A stretch of 5,106 nucleotides of DNA, taken from contig DBBR01000010.1 in the NCBI GenBank assembly GCA_002292325.1, positions 1 to 5,106 of the forward strand, written 5' to 3'. Source of the DNA: Flavobacteriales bacterium UBA979. Lineage in GTDB: Bacteria > Bacteroidota > Bacteroidia > Flavobacteriales_D > Sanyastnellaceae. Shown in pieces: positions 1-5,106 of this stretch. The first letter of the stretch is position 1, and the number at the start of each line of letters is the position of its first letter. Position numbers and translations under genes: made by a program. The notes beneath the pieces are model-generated. The model worked only from the letters and a program-made list of their open reading frames with translations, ran no database searches and had not been told where the DNA came from.

Positions 1-656
1 GCGAGGATGGCGTGCATCTCGACTTCATGGTCGCCCGGTTTGCCCAAAATCTCCACCACCCGTCCCGACGGGGCATCACTCGGATCGTCCCAACTCACCA
101 TCTCGATGATGACCTTCTGGCCATTTTCAGCGCCCTTCAAATGCTGCGCTCCGATAAAGAAGTTAGTGTGGAGCCGTTGGTCCGAAGGATAGCCAAACGC
201 ATAATCACGGACTTTTTCCAGCACCACCACGTATTGCTTGCGCTGTCGCTCGACGATTCGCGCTACCCGTGGCGTGTGCTTCCGACCACGCCGCAACCAA
301 TCCACTTCCACCGTATCTCCCCAAAACGCCGTGCCCGTGTAACCCTTCGGAATCGAAATTTCATTCCCATCGGGCATCATCACAAAACCACGGCCATGCC
401 GCGTCACCTGAATCGTGCCAATTACCTGCTCCTCTTGTTGCATCTCTGCCAAAACAAATTTGCCGCGGCCGATGGATTCCAACCGACCGTCGCGCCCCAT
501 TTCCTCGAGCATCACCGAAATCTTGCGGCGCATGTCATGGTTCAAAACCCCCAACGTGCTGGCCACCTGTTTGTGGTTGAGCGGCTTGTTGGGCTGGCGT
601 TTGAAAACCTCTAAAATTTCCTTCCTGAGCTGTTTGGGCGGGGTGCGTGATGCCAT
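1..656 (-). CDS. rnr: Ribonuclease R (RNase II/R family 3'-5' exoribonuclease), N-terminal part, runs off left edge
   Basis: Read on the minus strand, this gives about 218 residues of a protein whose 3' end lies beyond the left edge. RNase R is a processive 3'-5' exoribonuclease that degrades structured RNA, rRNA fragments and mRNA in the cytoplasm. The first ~75 residues look like the winged-helix RNA-binding domain of RNase R, with 'NKPLNHKQVASTLGV' and 'GRLESIGRGKFVL'. A cold-shock/OB-type region follows, with 'GTIQVTRHGRGFVMMPDG' and 'GDTVEVDW'. Next comes 'GAENGQKVIIEMVSW', and the visible part ends in the very characteristic 'GKPGDHEVEMHAILA' just before the catalytic RNB domain, which is outside the window. 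Two in-frame ATGs are possible: one at 656 and one six codons upstream at 674. Neither has a convincing Shine-Dalgarno sequence, so I chose the shorter form. The gene is divergent from the methyltransferase at 708. The identity is firm; the exact start is not. Confidence 0.9.
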   Translation of the reverse strand, partial: MASRTPPKQLRKEILEVFKRQPNKPLNHKQVASTLGVLNHDMRRKISVMLEEMGRDGRLESIGRGKFVLAEMQQEEQVIGTIQVTRHGRGFVMMPDGNEISIPKGYTGTAFWGDTVEVDWLRRGRKHTPRVARIVERQRKQYVVVLEKVRDYAFGYPSDQRLHTNFFIGAQHLKGAENGQKVIIEMVSWDDPSDAPSGRVVEILGKPGDHEVEMHAIL

Positions 657-707
657 ATGCGACAAAGATGCCATGAATCCACACGCATTTGCGACCTTTG
701 CAACCGC

Positions 708-1577
708 ATGTCTACACGCACTTATCAACGTTGGGCGCCCGAGCATTGGGAAGAATACGCCGTCATCGACTCAGGAGACCGTTCGCGACTCGAGCGATTT
801 GGTCCGCTTTTATTGGACCGCCCTGACCCATCAGCCGTCTGGTCGCGGGGCCTTGACTTTGCTGCTTGGGATAAGGCCAATGCCCGATTTGAACCTACTG
901 GCATGACCAAAGGAAATTGGGTGCCGATGGAATCCGTTCCCGAAGGATGGAACATCACGTACCGCTCTCCACGGTTGGATTTGACATTCCAACTGGAGAT
1001 GACGCGATTCAAACATGTCGGGATCTTTCCAGAACAAGCCGTCAATTGGGAGTTCATTGCCGAGCACCTGAAGCCGGAGGATAAATTCCTCAACCTCTTT
1101 GCATACACCGGCGGAGCTTCACTCGCGGCCCGCGCTGCCGGGGCCGAAGTGACCCATGTGGATGCCATTCGCCAAGTCGTGGATTGGACGCGCATCAACA
1201 TGGAATTGAGCGGCCTCGATGGCATCCGTTGGGTTGTGGAAGACGCCTTAAAATTCGCCCAACGCGAGCAACGACGAGGCAATAAGTACCGCGGGATTGT
1301 GCTTGATCCCCCCACATGGGGATTGGGGCCGAAAGGTCAAAAGTGGCGCCTTGAAGACCAACTACTCAACCTCTGTGAAACCGTGGCTGCCTTGGTTGAG
1401 CCGGGCGGTTTCATCATCATGAATACCTACAGTGGCATCGCACCCTCCGCCCTCGAGACGGTGTGGGACCGCATCCTGCCCTCTGCCAAGAGCGAGGCCG
1501 GCGAACTTTGCTTGCGTGGAGAAGATGGTCATTGGATCCCCACGGGCAGCCTCATCCGAATCACCACCCAACCATGA
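708..1577 (+). CDS. Class I SAM-dependent methyltransferase, RlmI/RlmK-like (copy 1)
   Basis: This 289-residue cytoplasmic protein is predicted to transfer a methyl group from S-adenosylmethionine. The C-terminal two thirds form a Rossmann-fold methyltransferase. The SAM-binding motif I is 'FLNLFAYTGGASLAAR' (residues 127-142), the acidic ribose-binding position is in 'VDA' (151-153), and the catalytic motif IV is 'LDPPTWG' (199-205). DPP followed by T/S and an aromatic is typical of the RlmI/RlmK/RlmL rRNA methyltransferase group. The N-terminal part ('RLERFG', 'LDRPDPSAVWSRG', 'FKHVGIFPEQAVNW') is the conserved front end of this family in Bacteroidota-like genomes. It lacks the PUA domain found in E. 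coli RlmI. An in-frame ATG at 657 would add 17 residues, but these are Cys/His/Arg-rich, unlike the family, and would overlap the RNase R start region, so I prefer 708. The stop overlaps the miaE start by 4 bases, suggesting one operon. An RNA substrate is inferred from family and neighbours; the target base is unknown. A close paralogue begins near 4817. Confidence 0.88.
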   Translation: MSTRTYQRWAPEHWEEYAVIDSGDRSRLERFGPLLLDRPDPSAVWSRGLDFAAWDKANARFEPTGMTKGNWVPMESVPEGWNITYRSPRLDLTFQLEMTRFKHVGIFPEQAVNWEFIAEHLKPEDKFLNLFAYTGGASLAARAAGAEVTHVDAIRQVVDWTRINMELSGLDGIRWVVEDALKFAQREQRRGNKYRGIVLDPPTWGLGPKGQKWRLEDQLLNLCETVAALVEPGGFIIMNTYSGIAPSALETVWDRILPSAKSEAGELCLRGEDGHWIPTGSLIRITTQP

Positions 1578-2179
1578 GCCAATCCTCTGACTCCCCCATG
1601 CTCGGCCTCCGATTGCCGACGGACCCACGCTGGGTCGCACTTGTTGAAACGAACATTTCTGAGATCCTCACAGACCACGCTTGGTGCGAGCAAAAAGCGG
1701 CATCCAACGCCATTTCCATCATTGCCCGCTTCCCCGAACACCTCGAATTGGTGGAAGAAATGACGCGCATAGCGCAGGAAGAAATCGAACACTTTGGAAT
1801 GGTCGTTGAACGCATCAAGGCGCGCGGATACGAACTCGGTCCGGAACGCAAAGACGACTACGTCGGCGAGGTGTTGAAGTTCATTCGCCGCAAATGCAGC
1901 CGCGAAGAACAACTCGTGGACCGGCTGCTCTTTGCCGCGATGATCGAAGCGCGCTCATGCGAGCGATTCAAAATGCTTTCCGAAAAAATCAGCGATCCTG
2001 AATTGGCCGAATTCTACCGCGAATTGATGGTGTCCGAGGCCGGACATTACACCACTTTCATTGGCTTTGCGCGCAAGTACGGCACCGGCGTCGACGTCGA
2101 GTCCCGTTGGCAAGCCTACCTCGATTACGAGGCCTCCATCATGGCCAATTACAGCAAGAAGGAAACGATGCACGGCTAG
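1574..2179 (+). CDS. miaE: tRNA-(ms2io6A37)-hydroxylase MiaE
   Basis: This 201-residue protein is a non-haem diiron monooxygenase. It uses O2 to hydroxylate the isopentenyl group of 2-methylthio-N6-isopentenyl-adenosine at tRNA position 37, the last step after MiaA and MiaB. The ferritin-like four-helix pattern and all six expected metal ligands are visible. E39 lies in 'HAWCEQKAASNAIS', E70 and H73 form an ExxH in 'AQEEIEHFGMV', E125 lies in 'IEARSCERF', and E155 and H158 form the second ExxH in 'SEAGHYT'. The opening 'LGLRLPTDPRWV' and the final 'SKKETMHG' match how Bacteroidota-type MiaE proteins begin and end, so the gene looks complete and of normal length. The ATG at 1574 shares its bases with the TGA of the upstream methyltransferase (ATGA). 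There is no separate Shine-Dalgarno sequence, so translational coupling is likely. The longer frame open from 1463 is antedated by methyltransferase coding sequence and is not used. Identification is confident. Confidence 0.95.
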   Translation: MSQSSDSPMLGLRLPTDPRWVALVETNISEILTDHAWCEQKAASNAISIIARFPEHLELVEEMTRIAQEEIEHFGMVVERIKARGYELGPERKDDYVGEVLKFIRRKCSREEQLVDRLLFAAMIEARSCERFKMLSEKISDPELAEFYRELMVSEAGHYTTFIGFARKYGTGVDVESRWQAYLDYEASIMANYSKKETMHG

Positions 2180-2407
2180 GGTGCGCGTGAGGGGCGTATT
2201 TTCGCCAAAACAGTGCAGCGCTACCTCGATCGTCGCAAGTTGGATGTACCGCAAATGATGCTCGATTCCTTGCCCGCAGACTATCCCGTAGTCGCCTATC
2301 CAACCTGGTGTTTGGTGGGGCGTGACGGACGCATCATTGACCGCAACATAGGATACTCAGAAGACACCGGAGCGTTTCTCGACTCACTCGTCAGCGCGAA
2401 TTTGTAA
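2180..2407 (+). pseudogene. C-terminal remnant of a thioredoxin/TlpA-like protein
   Basis: Immediately after the miaE stop, and in the same reading frame, about 75 codons continue open to a TAA at 2405-2407. The sequence resembles the last half of a TlpA/thioredoxin-fold oxidoreductase. A helix ('AKTVQRYLDRRKLDVPQ') is followed by a strand with a likely cis-proline ('VVAYPTWCLV'), a turn 'GRDGRIIDRNIGY' and a final amphipathic helix 'TGAFLDSLVSANL'. The N-terminal half with the CXXC redox site is absent, and no part of it is found upstream because miaE occupies that DNA. The only possible starts are a GTG at 2213 without a ribosome binding site and ATGs at 2255 and 2258, inside the fold. A broken gene left by a deletion or rearrangement is the simplest reading. 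A short expressed protein of 64 residues starting at 2213 cannot be excluded. The fold call rests on pattern recognition only. Confidence 0.55.
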
Positions 2408-2409
2408 GA

Positions 2410-2437
2410 AAAAAGAGAGGCGCGGGCCTCCCTTTTT
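2410..2437. terminator. Bidirectional intrinsic terminator between converging transcription units
   Basis: A stem GAGGC (2417-2421) and GCCTC (2426-2430) encloses the tetraloop GCGG. The pairing extends outward past one A/C mismatch through a G-C pair and five A-T pairs, giving a 12-position stem. The run of A on the left and T on the right means the hairpin has a U tract in transcripts from either strand. It lies 2 bases after the thioredoxin-like remnant stop (plus strand) and 3 bases beyond the end of the GT-C gene (minus strand), so it fits as the shared end of both units. Confidence 0.82.
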
Positions 2438-2440
2438 GTG

Positions 2441-4027
2441 TTAGTCAACCGAAGCGGTCTGAGGGACTTGACGCCATTCTTCAAGCTTACGCTCAGCGGG
2501 CTCTTGTCGCCATCGAAGAAGGTATACGTTCGGATCCATTTGGGTTTCAACAACCCACACCTCCCTGTGTTTATTGAGGAACGGCGTAAGAAACTTGTGA
2601 GCAGAATTGTATCCCATATTGTCCAGGATTATGAAATCCGGATCGGTCGAGACCAGATGCTCCAACATGCGCAGGGAGTCCATCGTGAACGGAAAACTAG
2701 CCGTGCGCGCATTCGAGTGGTGATGGAAAATCATGGGTTTGCGGCAAACCACCTTGGCGTCGTCCATACGCATGGCCTTGACGCTGTCCGCGAGGTTGAG
2801 GTAGGATTTGTACCCCGCATTAAAAGGAGTGATTGCATTAACTCGGTATAGGTCCATTTTGGATTTCATGAAGAACCCTGCGATTAAGAAGATAAACACG
2901 AAACCGGTCACCGGCGTGACATTCAATTTTTTGAAGAACCACGACGAAAGGGTCAATGCTCCGCTGATGCCGCCGATGTACAAGACCGGAGCCAACGGCC
3001 ATACGTAACGCGTTTGGTTTCCGCCATGCCACAACAGCAAAACCACTCCTGTAGCAGCCAAGAATAACATCAACACTCTGCCCGGGGGGCCTAATACGAA
3101 AAGGCCAAACAAGATCAGCGCAAGTGCAAGGCCACCGGTGATCCAGACCCAATTTTCTCGGGCCTTTGGATACTGCCCTGGAACTGTTACGTCCAAGGTT
3201 CCCTTAAAAATAGTGTCGTAAGCGTTGGTCGTGATCTTTTCCTTCCAATCGGCCCAAGTAGTTACTTGACCATCATCTGGATTCCAATTGTTCTTCTTGA
3301 AGATGGTTTCCGCATATCGCCCCTCGAGTCCGAGTGCCTTGTTCCGTGCCGACCAAGGGTAGGTGAGCAGAATGAATCCCACCAGCATCGCAAGTGCCGG
3401 TTTCCATTGCTTTCGAAACAAAAAATGAACGAGGAAGGCGGCAAGCGCGGCGACTCCGATTCCACGGATGAGGAATGATATCGATACCACAAGGACCGTA
3501 GCATAAAACCACGGCGACCTCCAAAATGCGTCCGGCCTTTGAATTTTGGTGTAGGTCCAAAGAGCGAACATCGTGAAAAACATGAATGACATCTCCGACA
3601 TGAGCTGCGTTCCAAAGTGCCACATGCCCCCGTTCATGAGCAGCAAAGCAGCGACGACAAACGCGGCCGATCGACTTTTGACTGCTCCTTTCACCCAATG
3701 CCAAACCAGCAGTACGGTTCCAAGGAAGAAACCTAAATTAACCCATTTGAACAAAAAAATGTTGTTACCAAACAACCAGCGCTCGATGAGCAAAATGGTA
3801 GGATATCCTGGTGGAAACCAATTGGACGGCTTGAACTCACCGCTGATTGACGTCCCGTAGCCATTTCCTTCCCACATATTTTGCATCAAGTGCAAGTAGT
3901 AGTAGTTGTCGCCATTGGGATTGAGGTCCTTCATGAACATGTGCTTTCCAAGCAAATACCAGGAAACACCGATCACCAACAAAGCAATCGCATCCAGAAG
4001 GAACGCAGAACGAGTCATCCTTTTCAT
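2441..4027 (-). CDS. GT-C fold membrane glycosyltransferase (GT39/ArnT-like)
   Basis: This 528-residue integral membrane protein has many hydrophobic segments, for example around residues 9-27, 90-110, 122-135, 146-160, 173-201, 210-224, 296-313, 316-334, 344-362 and 372-387. After the first segment, a non-cytoplasmic loop carries 'NPNGDNYYYLHLMQNMWEGNGYG'-type sequence with D40. This is the acidic catalytic-loop pattern of GT-C enzymes, which use polyprenyl-phosphate-linked sugars. 'WFPPGYPTILL' (70-80), 'LMSEMSFMFF' (142-151) and 'NQTRYVWPLAPVL' (337-349) match the layout of bacterial GT39/ArnT-like proteins. The last ~140 residues form a soluble domain. The acceptor (lipid A, protein, or cell-wall glycan) cannot be told from sequence. 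It lies 11 bases downstream of the GT2 gene on the same strand, so the two are probably co-transcribed. ATG 4027 has no Shine-Dalgarno sequence; a second in-frame ATG lies three codons later. The base composition is lower in GC than the left block. Confidence 0.85.
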   Translation of the reverse strand: MKRMTRSAFLLDAIALLVIGVSWYLLGKHMFMKDLNPNGDNYYYLHLMQNMWEGNGYGTSISGEFKPSNWFPPGYPTILLIERWLFGNNIFLFKWVNLGFFLGTVLLVWHWVKGAVKSRSAAFVVAALLLMNGGMWHFGTQLMSEMSFMFFTMFALWTYTKIQRPDAFWRSPWFYATVLVVSISFLIRGIGVAALAAFLVHFLFRKQWKPALAMLVGFILLTYPWSARNKALGLEGRYAETIFKKNNWNPDDGQVTTWADWKEKITTNAYDTIFKGTLDVTVPGQYPKARENWVWITGGLALALILFGLFVLGPPGRVLMLFLAATGVVLLLWHGGNQTRYVWPLAPVLYIGGISGALTLSSWFFKKLNVTPVTGFVFIFLIAGFFMKSKMDLYRVNAITPFNAGYKSYLNLADSVKAMRMDDAKVVCRKPMIFHHHSNARTASFPFTMDSLRMLEHLVSTDPDFIILDNMGYNSAHKFLTPFLNKHREVWVVETQMDPNVYLLRWRQEPAERKLEEWRQVPQTASVD

Positions 4028-4038
4028 TTTAACAGGGA

Positions 4039-4776
4039 TCAGTATCTAGCTGTTTCAAACAAGCCCAAGGCGTGAAGGCGGTAGAGCAGAGATTCGCGAA
4101 TAACGCCTAATCCATAGATCGCGCTGCGAGTCATGTTGATGGAAGATGCCTCTTTAAAGTATTTCGTCGGGCAGGTCACCTCGCCAATCTCAAAGCCGGC
4201 TTTAAAAATCTGGCACAGCATCTGGTTGTCAAAAACGAAATCATCCGAGTTTTTTTCAAACCGAATGCCCTCCAAAACCTCTTTTGAAAATGCGCGGTAA
4301 CCGGTGTGGTACTCCGAGAGCTTTTGATTTATCAGCACATTCTGAAACAAGGTCAAAATTCGATTGGAGACGTACTTGATCAAGGGCATGCCGCCCTTCA
4401 TCGCTCCCTTGCCGAGAATGCGCGAGCCTAACACCACAGGGTAAACACCGTTCGCAATGATGTACGCCATGGACTCAATCAATTTGGGGGAATACTGGTA
4501 GTCCGGATGCACCATGATGGCGATGTCTGCGCCGACTTCCAACGCTTTTTTGTAACAGCTTTTTTGGTTGCCGCCATATCCCTTATTCGAATCGTGGCGA
4601 ATCACATGCTCAACACCAAGTTCACGCGCCAGTTGGGCCGTATTATCGTTGCTGCAGTCATCGACAAGAATGACCTCGTCTACCACTTCCCTTGGAATTT
4701 CTCGAAGCGTTCTTTGAAGGGTTTGCGCCGCGTTGTACGCCGGCATTACCACAACAACTTTCTGATTTCGTATCAT
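4039..4776 (-). CDS. Family 2 glycosyltransferase, DPM1/polyprenyl-phosphate sugar transferase-like
   Basis: This 245-residue cytosolic or membrane-peripheral GT-A enzyme has no transmembrane segments, as in the soluble DPM1-type group. Visible motifs in order are 'VVVVMPAYNAAQTL' (7-20), 'VILVDDCSNDNT' (35-46) for nucleotide-sugar binding, 'SNKGYGGNQK' (63-72), the metal-site region 'IMVHPDYQYSP' (87-97, D92), 'VLGSRI' (115-120) and 'EYHTGYRAFS' (155-164). This subfamily moves a sugar from a nucleotide donor to a polyprenyl phosphate. The product would then serve the GT-C enzyme encoded 11 bases downstream (inferred). The sugar is unknown; mannose and glucose are the usual possibilities. The start at 4776 is supported by GAGG at 4780-4783 on the minus strand, three bases from the ATG. 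This is the clearest ribosome binding site of the minus-strand genes. The 5' end is divergent from the second methyltransferase with a gap of only about 40 bases. The codon region is AT-rich compared with its neighbours. Confidence 0.9.
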   Translation of the reverse strand: MIRNQKVVVVMPAYNAAQTLQRTLREIPREVVDEVILVDDCSNDNTAQLARELGVEHVIRHDSNKGYGGNQKSCYKKALEVGADIAIMVHPDYQYSPKLIESMAYIIANGVYPVVLGSRILGKGAMKGGMPLIKYVSNRILTLFQNVLINQKLSEYHTGYRAFSKEVLEGIRFEKNSDDFVFDNQMLCQIFKAGFEIGEVTCPTKYFKEASSINMTRSAIYGLGVIRESLLYRLHALGLFETARY

Positions 4777-4800
4777 TTTCCTCGTTTTGTCAAGGCATAC

Positions 4801-4806
4801 GGAGGT
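4801..4806 (+). promoter_or_regulatory. Candidate ribosome binding site for methyltransferase copy 2
   Basis: GGAGGT is a near-perfect Shine-Dalgarno sequence lying 10 bases before an in-frame TTG at 4817. It is the main reason for choosing that start, since the frame has no ATG. Such sites carry less weight in Bacteroidota, so this is only suggestive. Confidence 0.4.
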
Positions 4807-4816
4807 AGTTACTGTT

Positions 4817-5106
4817 TTGTTTCATTTGTCATCTTCAAAGGCTATCCAATTTGTACGGGATGGTAGAGCGCGATTGGAGAAGTTTGGGAAATTGACACTC
4901 GATCGTCCGGACCCTTCTGTGGTCTGGTCGCGCGGGCGCAACAACCTCGAATGGCGCGACGCCGATTCCCGTTTTGAACCCACGAGTCGCACCAAGGGCA
5001 ATTGGAGCCCCGCTGAAATTCGGCCCAAAGGTTGGCAAATCAATTACAAATCGCCGAAGCTGCAACTCCGCTTCCATTTGGAGATGACCAGCTTCAAGCA
5101 CGTGGG
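4817..5106 (+). CDS. Class I SAM-dependent methyltransferase, paralogue of the 708-1577 gene (copy 2), 5' part only
   Basis: The frame is open from 4766 to the right edge and encodes 'RLEKFGKLTLDRPDPSVVW' and then 'RFEPTSRTKGNW', 'GWQINYKSPKL' and 'LEMTSFKHVG'. Aligned without gaps to copy 1 from 'LDRPDPS' to 'FKHVG', I count 45 identities in 70 residues (about 64%). This is the family's N-terminal region; the SAM-binding motif I and the catalytic DPP motif lie beyond the window. No ATG exists in this frame before the homology begins near 4859. TTG at 4817 behind GGAGGT is the best start and would give a length before 'RLEKFG' slightly shorter than copy 1. TTG 4826 or 4787 are alternatives. 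The 8-15 residues before 'RLEKFG' do not resemble copy 1, so a 5' truncation or a frameshift near 4860 is possible. It is transcribed divergently from the glycosyltransferase pair. Family identity is firm; start and intactness are not. Confidence 0.75.
   Translation, partial: MFHLSSSKAIQFVRDGRARLEKFGKLTLDRPDPSVVWSRGRNNLEWRDADSRFEPTSRTKGNWSPAEIRPKGWQINYKSPKLQLRFHLEMTSFKHV

Noticed and set aside
12..614. Long plus-strand open frames at the left edge
   Set aside because: They are antisense shadows of the RNase R gene, whose minus-strand translation has clear family motifs.
657..707. 17-residue N-terminal extension of methyltransferase copy 1 from ATG 657
   Set aside because: The residues are Cys/His/Arg-rich and unlike the family, and the extension would overlap the RNase R start region.
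725..1315. 196-codon minus-strand open frame inside the methyltransferase
   Set aside because: It is a shadow of copy 1. The same pattern appears opposite copy 2 (4822-5043) because the sense sequences are homologous, so its apparent conservation is a by-product.
2177..2179. Possible recoding of the miaE TAG stop to make a MiaE-thioredoxin fusion
   Set aside because: MiaE ends with its normal C-terminal residues before the TAG, and I see no pyrrolysine or readthrough signal. A gene remnant is simpler.
2438..2851. 137-codon plus-strand open frame
   Set aside because: It is antisense to the GT-C gene, has no family resemblance, and begins within the terminator region.
4788..4793. TTGACA on the minus strand upstream of the GT2 gene, like a sigma-70 -35 box
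   Set aside because: It ends only 11 bases before the ATG, leaving no room for a -10 element and leader. The window also looks like Bacteroidota, whose promoters differ.
1..5106. Search for CRISPR repeats, tRNA genes, transposase genes and terminal inverted repeats
   Set aside because: No regularly spaced repeats, cloverleaf-like blocks or transposase motifs were seen by eye.

Overview
The window looks like a piece of a Bacteroidota chromosome, probably a relatively GC-rich Flavobacteriales-type lineage. I infer this from memory of family resemblance, not from a search. The MiaE protein, the RNase R N-terminus and the methyltransferase carrying 'FKHVGIFPEQAVNW' all read like Bacteroidota versions, and most starts lack a Shine-Dalgarno sequence, as is usual in that phylum. 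There are no tRNA or rRNA genes, CRISPR arrays or insertion sequences.

Layout, left to right. (1) Minus strand, running off the left edge: the N-terminal third of ribonuclease R. (2) Divergent from it, plus strand: a class I SAM-dependent methyltransferase of the RlmI/RlmK-like type. Its stop overlaps the start of miaE (tRNA-(ms2io6A)-hydroxylase) in an ATGA. (3) Directly after the miaE stop, in the same frame, is about 75 codons of a thioredoxin/TlpA-like C-terminus with no active-site half, probably a gene remnant. (4) A strong hairpin flanked by A and T runs works as a terminator for both converging units. (5) Minus strand, transcribed right to left: a DPM1-like GT2 glycosyltransferase followed after 11 bases by a GT-C (GT39/ArnT-like) multi-pass membrane glycosyltransferase. 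(6) Plus strand, running off the right edge: the 5' part of a second methyltransferase, about 64% identical to the first over the 70 residues that can be aligned.

The left block is an RNA-metabolism neighbourhood: an exoribonuclease, a probable RNA-type methyltransferase and a tRNA hydroxylase. The two glycosyltransferases form a separate module. The GT2 would load a sugar onto a polyprenyl phosphate, and the GT-C enzyme would use that lipid-linked sugar on the far side of the membrane. This module is visibly AT-richer than both flanks and sits between the two methyltransferase paralogues, next to a broken gene, so it may have been inserted or rearranged here.

I see no previously undescribed defence or mobile system. 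The best leads are the paralogous methyltransferases bracketing an AT-rich glycosylation island and the truncated thioredoxin gene abutting miaE.
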